From: VFZP01 sp043755595
Lineage (GTDB): Bacteria > Acidobacteriota > Terriglobia > Bryobacterales > Bryobacteraceae
Length of the DNA stretch: 64,000 bases
NCBI GenBank assembly: GCA_043755595.1
Contig: JAYUSQ010000272.1
Location: forward strand, 1-64,000
Reading direction: 5' to 3'
The notes under the pieces were generated by a model. That model saw only the letters and a list, made by a program, of their open reading frames with translations, made no database searches and was not told the DNA's origin. Positions 56,727 to 64,000 of this stretch are shown here, in pieces; position 1 is the first letter of the stretch, and each line of letters starts with the position of its first letter. The position numbers and the translations under genes were made by a program.

Positions 56727-58996
56727 CCAAGGCCGTTGTCTGCGGCGCACTGCTCGCCACGCTGGCTTACGCCGCCTCTCCCACCGCTTGGGAGATGACC
56801 AGCTATCAGGATTTTCTGAAGGCGAAGTTCTCAGGCTTGGCGCTGTCGCGCGATGGCCACGTTACGCTGGCTCCCAAACTTGAGCAATTGTTCGCAGGCG
56901 AAGCCGCTATCTGGAGCATCGCGACGGCGCCGGATGGCGCCATCTACCTCGGCACCGGGCACAAGGGGAAACTGGTTCGCATCGATCGCGCCGGCCAATC
57001 ATCGGTTGTGTTTACGGCGGGTGAGGCGGAGATCTTCGCGGTTGCGGTCGATGCCGGGGGCCGTGTGTTTGCGGCCACGTCACCGGGCGGCAAGATTTAT
57101 CGCCTCGAAAGCAACGGTGCGGCTACCGAATATTTCAACCCCAACACCCGCTACATTTGGGCGCTGACGATCGGCAAGGACGGCGCTTTATATGCGGGAG
57201 CCGGCGACGATGGCAGGATTTTCCGGATCACGGGGGCAGGGCAGGGAGAGGTTTACTATGAGACCGGCCAGTCTCATGTAACTGCGCTGGCATGGGATCG
57301 CGAGGGCAGATTGCTGGCTGGCAGCGAACCCAACGGGCTGGTCTATCGCGTCACGGCCAAAGACAAAGCGTTCATCCTGCACGACGCGGACTTGCCGGAA
57401 ATTCGTTCAATCCTCGCTGGACCGGACGGGTCGATTTACGTCGCCGCGATGGGAGGTTCAGTGGGCAAGCAGACTGCCCCGGCCGCGCCGGCGAGTGGCG
57501 CACAAGTTAGCTCTACGTTTAGTGCGACCACGGCGACGACGGTGACCGTGTCTGAAGAGGGCGGTGCGGCTCACACACAGGGCGGCATCGATAAACCAAA
57601 GCCGTCGCCTGGCGCGGGATCGGCACAACAGCAGGCGGCAGTGGCCGCGCCGGCGGCGACGGCAATGGTCGAATACGCGGGTGTTGAGAGGTCCGCCGTG
57701 TACAAGATTCACGCCGATAACACGGTCGACAAGTTATGGAGTTCGAAGGAAGAGAACGTCTACGATATCGCACTGCGCGCCAACGGGTCGTTGCTGATCG
57801 GGGCTGATAACCAAGGGCGCGTGTACGAACTGGACGCGGCGGGCAAAGCGAAGCTGATTGCCGATTCGCGCGAGAACGAAGTGCTGCGAATCCTGGCGAC
57901 TCCCGCCGGTGCGCTGGTGGCCACGGGCACGCAAGGGCGGCTGCTTCGATTGGGGAATGCGCCGGCCGCATCCGGCGAACTTGAGTCGACGGTGCATGAC
58001 ACGACGGCTATCGCCCGGTGGGGCAAGCTGGCGTGGCAAGGCGCGAGCTGCACCGGCTGCCGGTTGGTATTCCGGACGCGCACGGGAAATTCGGCCCGGC
58101 CCGACAAGACTTGGAGCGATTGGTCTGAACCGCTCAGTGAAGCGGCGGGCAGCAAGGTGGCCAGTCCCAACGCTCGATACACACAGTGGAAGGCCGAGTT
58201 TGCGGCCGGGGCAAACGGTGGGTCGCCGTCGCTCGAATGGGTGCGGCTTGCCTATCTGCCGCAGAACAGCCCGCCTGCATTGAAGACCATCACGGTGAGC
58301 GCGCAAACGAGTTCGGCTGGGTCGCGGCCAACAACGGGCGCGACGGCGGCGGCCTCGACGACCCCGACCTACTCGATTTCCGTTACCGATACGGGCGAAG
58401 CGGGTGCGTCTTCGGTCAGCGGCACACCGGTTCAGCCGTTGGTGCGCGCATCCCTTGAGCAACTGACAATCAGTTGGCTGGGTGAGGATCCCGATAACGA
58501 CAAGCTGATCTATAGCGTTTGGTTCCGGAGCGAACCCCAGAGGGAATGGAAACTTCTGCGCGGCAATATGAGCGAGGCCGTTCATACGGTGGATGCCGAG
58601 GCTTTCGCCGACGGGCGCTACTGGTTCCGCGCGATCGTAAGCGACCGGCTTTCGAACGCGGCAGCGGCGGCGCGCGAAGACGAATTGATCAGCCCGGCGA
58701 TTCTGATCGACCGCACGCCTCCGGTGCTGACGGCGAGTGCGGCGGTGCGCAACGGGGCGGCTTGGGATGGACGGGTGGAGGTGCAAGATGGCGCGTCGCC
58801 ATTGAAGGCTTGCGAGTACTCGATCGATGGAGGACAGTGGACTCCGCTCGCGCCGGCCGATGGTGTCGTCGACTCGTTGGCCGAAACTTTCACCGTGCAT
58901 ATAGAAAATCTTGCGGCGGGTGAACACTTGATCGCAGTGCGCGCTTATGATTCGGCGAACAACGCGGGAGTCGTGCGGTTTCTGGTGGATCGGTGA
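56723..58996 (+). CDS. Secreted beta-propeller/NHL-like protein
   Basis: 757 residues with signal peptide (CGALLATLAYAASP). Blades include IWSIATAPDGAIYLGTGHKG, FAVAVDAGGRVFAATSPGGK, IWALTIGKDGALYAGAGDDG and VTALAWDREGRLLAGSEPNG; a low-complexity Ala/Thr segment lies at about 255-315, further blades follow, and the last 200 residues carry fibronectin-like strands ending in AYDSANNAGVVRFLVDR. It is translated with the S55 peptidase gene, which may act on it or with it. Function unknown. Confidence 0.85.
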   Translation: MTKAVVCGALLATLAYAASPTAWEMTSYQDFLKAKFSGLALSRDGHVTLAPKLEQLFAGEAAIWSIATAPDGAIYLGTGHKGKLVRIDRAGQSSVVFTAGEAEIFAVAVDAGGRVFAATSPGGKIYRLESNGAATEYFNPNTRYIWALTIGKDGALYAGAGDDGRIFRITGAGQGEVYYETGQSHVTALAWDREGRLLAGSEPNGLVYRVTAKDKAFILHDADLPEIRSILAGPDGSIYVAAMGGSVGKQTAPAAPASGAQVSSTFSATTATTVTVSEEGGAAHTQGGIDKPKPSPGAGSAQQQAAVAAPAATAMVEYAGVERSAVYKIHADNTVDKLWSSKEENVYDIALRANGSLLIGADNQGRVYELDAAGKAKLIADSRENEVLRILATPAGALVATGTQGRLLRLGNAPAASGELESTVHDTTAIARWGKLAWQGASCTGCRLVFRTRTGNSARPDKTWSDWSEPLSEAAGSKVASPNARYTQWKAEFAAGANGGSPSLEWVRLAYLPQNSPPALKTITVSAQTSSAGSRPTTGATAAASTTPTYSISVTDTGEAGASSVSGTPVQPLVRASLEQLTISWLGEDPDNDKLIYSVWFRSEPQREWKLLRGNMSEAVHTVDAEAFADGRYWFRAIVSDRLSNAAAAAREDELISPAILIDRTPPVLTASAAVRNGAAWDGRVEVQDGASPLKACEYSIDGGQWTPLAPADGVVDSLAETFTVHIENLAAGEHLIAVRAYDSANNAGVVRFLVDR

Positions 58997-59228
58997 AGAG
59001 CGGAAAACGGGAGATGCGGGATGCAAGCACCCCTACGTAGAGTACGAAGCCGACCCATTGTGGCCGCTGCTCGAACAAGGCATTGGCGACTTGGTGCGTA
59101 ACCAGGATCTTGTCGAACAGGAAGATCGAAACTACATTGTTGGCTATCTGTGCAAGGCGATTACTAAGGGAACCAAAAGCGCGAAAGAGCGGCTATCGCG
59201 GGAAGCCCGGCAGGCGGCCAAGAAATAG
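58947..59228 (+). CDS. Small hypothetical protein, possibly N-terminally truncated
   Basis: The frame from ATG 58947 overlaps the propeller gene by 50 bp; residues from about 27 onward (HPYVEYEADPLWPLLEQGIG, then DLVRNQDLVEQEDRNYIVGY) resemble a small conserved family with DP.W..L.E..I.DLV and IVGYLCK. A proper start is not evident after 58996, so the real N-terminus may be lost. Downstream, 59229-59363 contains a stray frame LFDTPGNWLTLGSSDFWIRV that may be another scrap. Confidence 0.5.
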   Translation: MIRRTTRESCGFWWIGEERKTGDAGCKHPYVEYEADPLWPLLEQGIGDLVRNQDLVEQEDRNYIVGYLCKAITKGTKSAKERLSREARQAAKK

Positions 59229-59363
59229 GTGAGCCGAGTCAACCGCTTGCCGGCTGGTCCGATTGTTCGACACTCCCGGCAATTGGCTCACGCTCGGCTC
59301 GAGCGATTTCTGGATTCGTGTAGCCCGCATGCTTGCGCATGGCGGCTCTGAACTGGAAATGCT

Positions 59364-60590
59364 CTAGGCGCGGAAGCGAATCACGGCCGCGCGCCCCAGA
59401 CGAGGCAGGAAGACCTCGGTAGCGTGGCCGCGAGGTTGAGTTTTGAGGGGGGCCGATGGCGCTTCGGGACGCAAAAGCGTCGCTTGCTTGAAATGCCCAT
59501 CAATGCGCGCTTGGACGTCTTCATTCTGCGCGGCGCCGTAATTGACGATGTGAAGCAGCGCTTCCCCTGGCGCGGGGCCGGCGGTGGAAAATACGACGGC
59601 CGATGACGCATTCCAGAGACGAGTGGTACGGCGGCGGTGGCCGACGAGATCGATCATATCGAGCGCGAACTCACTGGGTTCGGCGATGCGTTTCTGGTAG
59701 ACGACGACGCGACCGGAACCGGAATCGAAGAAGTCGCGGTCGGGCTCCCGTTTCACACGCTTCCACTCGGGCCGGACTAGCGCAGGGTCGTCGATCACGA
59801 CTGTCGAGCCCGCTTCGGCGTGGCGCCAGACTGCGGGAGGAACGGTTTTCAGGCTAGCTGCGACGAGCACCAGGATTCGTTTGGCGTCCGGTTGTGGAGA
59901 CCGGCCGGTGGCCGCAAGCCGCGGACTGCCGCTGCGGCGGTAGAGAAGATTGGCTAGTTCAGCCGTGGCAGTATTACCGGGTTCGACGAGCGCGGTCAAC
60001 GTGGGCGGAGCGGCGTGGCCGAAGAGACTGGCGTGCTCACCCAGCCAGGCGGCAGTGCGGCCGAGCGATACCCAAGCCGCCAGAGCCTTGGTATCGCCCG
60101 ACAGCAGCGCGGCGCGATAACGCGGATCGATCGATAGTACGTAGTTGCCGCCGCTGAGTCGCGCTTCGACTAACGCCACTTCAAGGGTTTCAAACGGCGC
60201 CGAGCGGCCGGCCGCCAGCCCGGATTCAGGCGCGGCCCGATAGGCGGTGAGCGGCGTCCGGCCGGCGGCGAGTGCTCGCTGGAGCGGCGCGAGATAAAGA
60301 TTGGAGTCGATCCAAGGTTCGGCGCTAGCGGAGGCGACAAGATCGTTGTCCCAGTCGAGACTCTTCCCGGGGCGGCGGATACCGGGCCAGACACCGCCAC
60401 GCACGGCTCCGGTCAGCGCCTCTTCGTTCGCAATGCCGAGCCCAGCCTGCGAGGCGGCCGCAGCGAACGCGGCCGAGGGTGCGCTGGACAGCACGACCGT
60501 CTCAATGCCGACCCGCCGGAGCAACGCAATATGCGCGGGCTCAGGGTCCGGCCAACGCGCAGCTAGTTGCTTGGATAAATCGATTGCCAT
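59364..60590 (-). CDS. Hypothetical protein, possibly glycosidase-like
   Basis: ATG 60590 (MAIDLSKQLAARWPDPE) gives about 408 residues without signal peptide. The segment WIDSNLYLAPLQRALAAGRT and PWIDSN, YVLSIDPRYRAAL and LLHIVNYGAAQ suggest a large alpha/beta enzyme with a terminal beta domain, but no motif is definite. The gene is convergent with the small hypothetical gene and divergent from the MFS gene. Confidence 0.7.
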   Translation of the reverse strand: MAIDLSKQLAARWPDPEPAHIALLRRVGIETVVLSSAPSAAFAAAASQAGLGIANEEALTGAVRGGVWPGIRRPGKSLDWDNDLVASASAEPWIDSNLYLAPLQRALAAGRTPLTAYRAAPESGLAAGRSAPFETLEVALVEARLSGGNYVLSIDPRYRAALLSGDTKALAAWVSLGRTAAWLGEHASLFGHAAPPTLTALVEPGNTATAELANLLYRRSGSPRLAATGRSPQPDAKRILVLVAASLKTVPPAVWRHAEAGSTVVIDDPALVRPEWKRVKREPDRDFFDSGSGRVVVYQKRIAEPSEFALDMIDLVGHRRRTTRLWNASSAVVFSTAGPAPGEALLHIVNYGAAQNEDVQARIDGHFKQATLLRPEAPSAPLKTQPRGHATEVFLPRLGRAAVIRFRA

Positions 60591-60637
60591 CGCCGACACG
60601 ATTATAGCGAGGCCGCCCGTGACATAATTGCGAGGAT

Positions 60638-61909
60638 ATGCGTAAGCGTCATCTCGTGCTGGGGCTATTGTTCCTGTTGTCGATCATTACCTATATCGAC
60701 CGGGTCTGTATTTCGGTGGCCGGGCCAGCGATGCAGAAGGATCTGGATATCACGCCGTCGCAGTTCGGTTGGGTGGTGGGCTTCTTTGCCTTTGCCTACG
60801 CGGTTTTCGAAATTCCGAGCGGGGCGATGGGCGATACGATCGGTCCGCGCAAGACTTTGTCGAGAATCGTGCTCTGGTGGAGCGCGTTTACTTCCTTGAC
60901 AGGCGCGGTCTCTAACTACTTTGTGCTGCTAGGCGTGCGCTTTCTGTTCGGCGCGGGCGAGGCTGGCGCATACCCTAATTGCTCGGCTACGATCTCGCGT
61001 TGGTTCCCGGCCACCGAACGCGCGCGCGCTCACGGCATAGTATGGATGGCGAGCCGGATGGGAGGCGCTATCTCGCCCTTCCTGGTCATTCCGATTCAAG
61101 CGGCGTACGGATGGCGGGCGTCGTTCTTCGCCTTTGGATTTCTAGGGGTGGGGTGGACGGCCCTTTGGTATTACTGGTTTCGCGATAATCCGCGGGACCA
61201 ACCCGGCGTGACGCAAACGGAGATTGACGAGATCGGCACGCCGCGTGTGGAGTCACATCGGGGTGTACCGTGGGGCAAGGTGCTGAGGAGCCCCAATTTG
61301 TGGTGGATCATGATCATGTATCACACCTACTGCTGGGGATCGTTCTTCTACCTTTCGTGGCTACATACGTTTCTGGTGAAAGGGCGCGGGTTCGATAATG
61401 CCGAAGTGCTGAAGTATTCGTGGCTTCCGTTCGCTTTTGGTGGCACGGCCAATTTATTGGGTGGCATTGTCAGCGATCGTCTGGTCAGGCGGTTCGGCCT
61501 CGTCTGGGGGCGCCGTTCGGTGGGCATGGTCGGGTTGGGCGCTTCGGCGTTCTTCATCGCCGCGACGATGTTCACCGGTGACAAGCTGTTATCGGTGCTG
61601 TTCCTGGCGCTGGGATACGCGGGCTCGGACTTCATGCTTCCAGTGGCGTGGGCAGTCTGTCTGGATGTCGGGCGCAAGCACGCCGGCTCGGTTTCGGGCG
61701 CCATGAACACGGCAGGGCAGATCGGCTCTTTCATGACTTCAGTGGCCTTCGGATACCTGGTCACTTACTACGGAACCTATAATGCCCCATTAGTGCCGAT
61801 GGCGGTTATGACAGCAATCAGCGCCCTGCTGTGGCTAAAGATCGATCCTTCGATTCAGTTGATTCCGGATGAGGATTCGGTTCCGCATCCGAAGAGCGCC
61901 GCCGCTTAG
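60638..61909 (+). CDS. MFS transporter (anion:cation symporter-type)
   Basis: A 423-residue protein with twelve predicted helices. N-terminal LLFLLSIITYIDRVCISVAG and ITPSQFGWVVGFFAFAYAVF; loop 2-3 motif GAMGDTIGPRKTLSRIVLWW; RFLFGAGEAGAYPNCSATIS is typical of the ACS family (hexuronate/glucarate-like). It imports an organic anion, with the substrate unknown. Its 3' end overlaps the convergent O-antigen ligase by about 90 bp. Confidence 0.9.
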   Translation: MRKRHLVLGLLFLLSIITYIDRVCISVAGPAMQKDLDITPSQFGWVVGFFAFAYAVFEIPSGAMGDTIGPRKTLSRIVLWWSAFTSLTGAVSNYFVLLGVRFLFGAGEAGAYPNCSATISRWFPATERARAHGIVWMASRMGGAISPFLVIPIQAAYGWRASFFAFGFLGVGWTALWYYWFRDNPRDQPGVTQTEIDEIGTPRVESHRGVPWGKVLRSPNLWWIMIMYHTYCWGSFFYLSWLHTFLVKGRGFDNAEVLKYSWLPFAFGGTANLLGGIVSDRLVRRFGLVWGRRSVGMVGLGASAFFIAATMFTGDKLLSVLFLALGYAGSDFMLPVAWAVCLDVGRKHAGSVSGAMNTAGQIGSFMTSVAFGYLVTYYGTYNAPLVPMAVMTAISALLWLKIDPSIQLIPDEDSVPHPKSAAA

Positions 61910-63062
61910 AAGAACGGCGAGGGCTGTTTTTTTCGATCGACGCCGCCGCCAGCACCGTGCCGCCGATCGCCCAGAACCAGCCGGACATCCCGGGCCTTTG
62001 CAGCGGGTAATCTACAATCGAGTGGGCCACGACGAAAGCCAGGCCCCAACTCCACAAGTGCCGCCGGGCATGCCAGGCGACCAGCGCCAGGAACATGGCC
62101 AGAGTGAGCGGCACGAAGACTCCACCTTCGGCGGTCCATTCCAACCAGTCGTTGTGGGCATGGTTGACGCGACGGTCCAAGTCAAAGCTCGCAAAACGGG
62201 GATAGACCGACTCGAACGTTCCAAGGCCATGCCCAGTCAATGGGCGCTCGGCGGCCATGGCGATGGTGGACGAGTACAGTTGCTTCCGGTGGCTCGACCA
62301 ATCCTCATGGGATAGGCGATCGGCTAACGTGTCCCATCCCGTCGTCATAATCGCCAGAGCGACGCCGACCAGGGGGAAGAGGATGCGCGCGCGAATCTGG
62401 ACGAGCAAGAGAGTCCCGAGTTCACACAAGATCAACAGGCTACCGGCCCTGGATCCAGTCGCGACGACGCTGGCCGCCAACACCGACGCAACCCCCCACC
62501 AGACCCAGGCTCCGCCGCGCTTGGCTGTCACGGCCTTCCAGATGGCCACGGGCATCATCAATTCGGCAAACGAAGCATACGTGTTGCGGTTCTGGAACGG
62601 TCCGGCGAACAGATCGAAGTCCGGCACGGTGAATCCGGCGAAGAGAACGCCACGGAGCGGCATCTGCACCAGACAGACCAGTGCCACGAGTCCACCGATG
62701 GCCGCAACGGCGGTTAGAAACTGGTGACGCAGCGAGGTATGCGCCAGCGTGTGTCTAGCTACAAACGCGGCGGAGAAAGTGGCCATCCAACCGGCGACCG
62801 CTTCAGCCGTCTCCAGGCGGCTGACCGTGAGGCCGAGCATCCACTGGAGCACTCCCGCCATGGCGGGCCCCAGCAACAACAAGATACCGTTGAGTAGCCG
62901 GCTGGGCTCGTCGCGCGATCGCCAGCAGATCGAACCCGCCAGCGCAAAGAGTCCAATTTCGTAGACTGACCGGCACCAGCGCCATGGCAGCGCGATGGAT
63001 ATCGTGGCCCAAATTAGCAGGGCGAGTAAGATCTTCCAGGTGGATTCGCGAGAAAATTGCAT
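61818..63062 (-). CDS. O-antigen ligase/polymerase family membrane protein
   Basis: ATG 63062 (MQFSRESTWKILLALLIWAT) gives about 414 residues with 10-12 membrane helices. The Wzy_C/WaaL signature is VNHAHNDWLEWTAEGGVFVP, preceded by AAERPLTGHGLGTFESVYPR. It joins or polymerises O-antigen or other lipid-linked glycans in the inner membrane. An upstream start at 63131 would add non-membrane residues. It follows the WecA-type gene by 19 bp on the same strand. Confidence 0.85.
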   Translation of the reverse strand: MQFSRESTWKILLALLIWATISIALPWRWCRSVYEIGLFALAGSICWRSRDEPSRLLNGILLLLGPAMAGVLQWMLGLTVSRLETAEAVAGWMATFSAAFVARHTLAHTSLRHQFLTAVAAIGGLVALVCLVQMPLRGVLFAGFTVPDFDLFAGPFQNRNTYASFAELMMPVAIWKAVTAKRGGAWVWWGVASVLAASVVATGSRAGSLLILCELGTLLLVQIRARILFPLVGVALAIMTTGWDTLADRLSHEDWSSHRKQLYSSTIAMAAERPLTGHGLGTFESVYPRFASFDLDRRVNHAHNDWLEWTAEGGVFVPLTLAMFLALVAWHARRHLWSWGLAFVVAHSIVDYPLQRPGMSGWFWAIGGTVLAAASIEKNSPRRSSKRRRSSDAEPNPHPESTESKDRSLATAGR

Positions 63063-63081
63063 TTGATTAACTCCGGAACGG

Positions 63082-64000
63082 TCACAGGACGGGATGCGGG
63101 CGGTGTCGTTGGGGCGCTGGCTCCTGGCCAACCTTGGCAGGTTCGAAAGACTCGACGTACACGGCTAAGCGGGCCAGGGCCAGGGTTTCGGCAGAGGATT
63201 GCGACGTAAACGCAGAGAGACGGCTGGGCAGCCTGGTGTGCAGAAGTTCCACCATCGGGCCGACGAATAGCGTCTGCACTGGAGAGTCGTAGGTTCGTTC
63301 GGCGTTGACATAGTCGCCGCCCGGCAGGGGAATCCGGAGTTGCCAACATGGCCGGTCTCCCGGGCCGGGTTGGCGAAACTCTCTCCCGTTCAGGCGGGCG
63401 TGCAGGCCGGCGAATCCGGCCTCGATCATCGTCTGACGGATTGCTTCCCAGCAACCGGGCTCATCGTTGGCTGCGGTCAGAGCGTGCTCGAGACCATGCA
63501 GGGCGAGTTGGTTGTGCATCAGGCGCCGGAGCCCTCCACCGAACAACGCGCGTCCCGCCATGCCAAATTCAAAGTAGTCCAGGTGGCGAATGCCGAGCCA
63601 GGTCAACGAACAGAAGAGCACCAGAATTGGCCCGCCCATCTTCCGCTCGCTGAAACTCTGGATGAGCGAGAGCAAGGCATACACTCCACAAACACCGTAG
63701 AGCGAGGTTACGACGGCGCGATGAGTCAAACCCTTTTCAAGCAGCTTGTGATGGATATGGCTACGATCGCCGGAGAATATGGGCTGCCCTCGCAGCCAAC
63801 GCCGGAAGATTGAGAGCAGTACGTCGATAAGCGGAATCGCCATGGCCATCAACGGGGCTGTCATGCCCAACATCGTTGCCGATTTTTGCGACCAGATCAC
63901 TCCGTAGCAGCCTAGAAGAAAACCGATCAACAGACTCCCGGAGTCTCCCAGGAAGACCGACGCGGGGTTAAAGTTGTAGCGCAGGAAGCCCAGCAAAGCG
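63082..64000 (-). CDS. WecA/MraY-type sugar-phosphate transferase, 5' end outside the window
   Basis: The open frame continues past the right edge. LGFLRYNFNPASVFLGDSGS is the F-x-P-A-x-F-G-D motif of WecA-type enzymes with catalytic Asp, and FSGDRSHIHHKLLEKGLTHR is the His-rich loop. At least five helices follow. The last about 130 residues form a soluble extension with GCWEAIRQTMIEAGFAGLHA and WQLRIPLPGGDYVN, not usual for WecA. It transfers a sugar-1-phosphate to undecaprenyl phosphate and starts glycan synthesis with the O-antigen ligase gene. Confidence 0.88.
   Translation of the reverse strand, partial: ALLGFLRYNFNPASVFLGDSGSLLIGFLLGCYGVIWSQKSATMLGMTAPLMAMAIPLIDVLLSIFRRWLRGQPIFSGDRSHIHHKLLEKGLTHRAVVTSLYGVCGVYALLSLIQSFSERKMGGPILVLFCSLTWLGIRHLDYFEFGMAGRALFGGGLRRLMHNQLALHGLEHALTAANDEPGCWEAIRQTMIEAGFAGLHARLNGREFRQPGPGDRPCWQLRIPLPGGDYVNAERTYDSPVQTLFVGPMVELLHTRLPSRLSAFTSQSSAETLALARLAVYVESFEPAKVGQEPAPQRHRPHPVL

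Noticed and set aside
57734..59026. 430-codon minus-strand frame
   Set aside because: Arg-rich shadow of the propeller gene with no domain pattern.
59229..59300. Inverted GAGCCGAG/CTCGGCTC pair as terminator
   Set aside because: Arms are over 50 bases apart and there is no T-tract.

Overview
The window is chromosomal DNA of an Acidobacteriota bacterium, most likely of the Bryobacterales/Solibacter group. The main pointers are a PadR regulator coupled to an acidobacterial duplicated orphan permease (10846-13853), a very large TonB-dependent receptor with a carboxypeptidase-like N-terminal domain (18966-22385), a protein with the STGP-type motif paired with an orphan terminase, a DUF1553-type scrap, and many secreted beta-propeller proteins. 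Assignment is by recognition of protein families, not by database search.

Layout. 1-8.6 kb is an accessory, defence-type region: a two-GHKL-domain histidine-kinase-like ATPase (open at the left edge), a receiver-domain protein translationally coupled to it, a convergent C5-cytosine DNA methyltransferase, then a broken orphan type I restriction subunit (HsdR) and a broken DUF4365 two-gene operon. 8.7-10.8 kb is an orphan phage-type large terminase with a small partner. 10.8-24.2 kb is mostly metabolic and envelope: PadR/ADOP permease, glycogen debranching enzyme, endonuclease IV, aldehyde dehydrogenase, TonB receptor, YbaK. 24.2-32.2 kb mixes intact genes (sulfatase, YVTN/cytochrome c protein, BNR protein, MoaD/ThiS-like protein) with several gene ruins that look like deletion scars: an ATPase start joined to an HNH-protein tail, a vanadium haloperoxidase joined to a PQQ-type propeller, and an ArsR start joined to an AHSA1 tail.

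32.2-41.0 kb carries gamma-glutamyltransferase, a TIM-barrel protein, asnS, a two-gene ParA-like cassette bracketed by an imperfect copy of the asnS 3' end, a Uma2 protein, GNAT, two secreted or small proteins and a nucleotidyltransferase/HTH pair that resembles a toxin-antitoxin module. 41.1-54.4 kb is one long plus-strand operon: ECF sigma factor, anti-sigma factor, a small secreted protein and a type II secretion system (E, F, G, H, I, J, K, L-like, M-like, C-like, one unknown, D). The secretin carries a striking Gly/Met-rich insertion. It is followed by an S55 (SpoIVB-type) peptidase and a beta-propeller protein. The right end has an MFS transporter and convergent polysaccharide genes (O-antigen ligase, WecA-type glycosyltransferase running off the edge).

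The two observations I rate highest are (1) the GHKL kinase-like/receiver/C5-methyltransferase cluster, which looks like a phospho-signalling or ATP-switch module linked to DNA modification, and (2) the ParA-like mini-cassette whose far end repeats the last seven codons of asnS with only synonymous changes in the sense codons, as expected for an element integrated at a gene 3' end. A caution: many broken genes here differ from an intact frame by a single missing base, so part of the apparent decay may be indel errors in the assembly.
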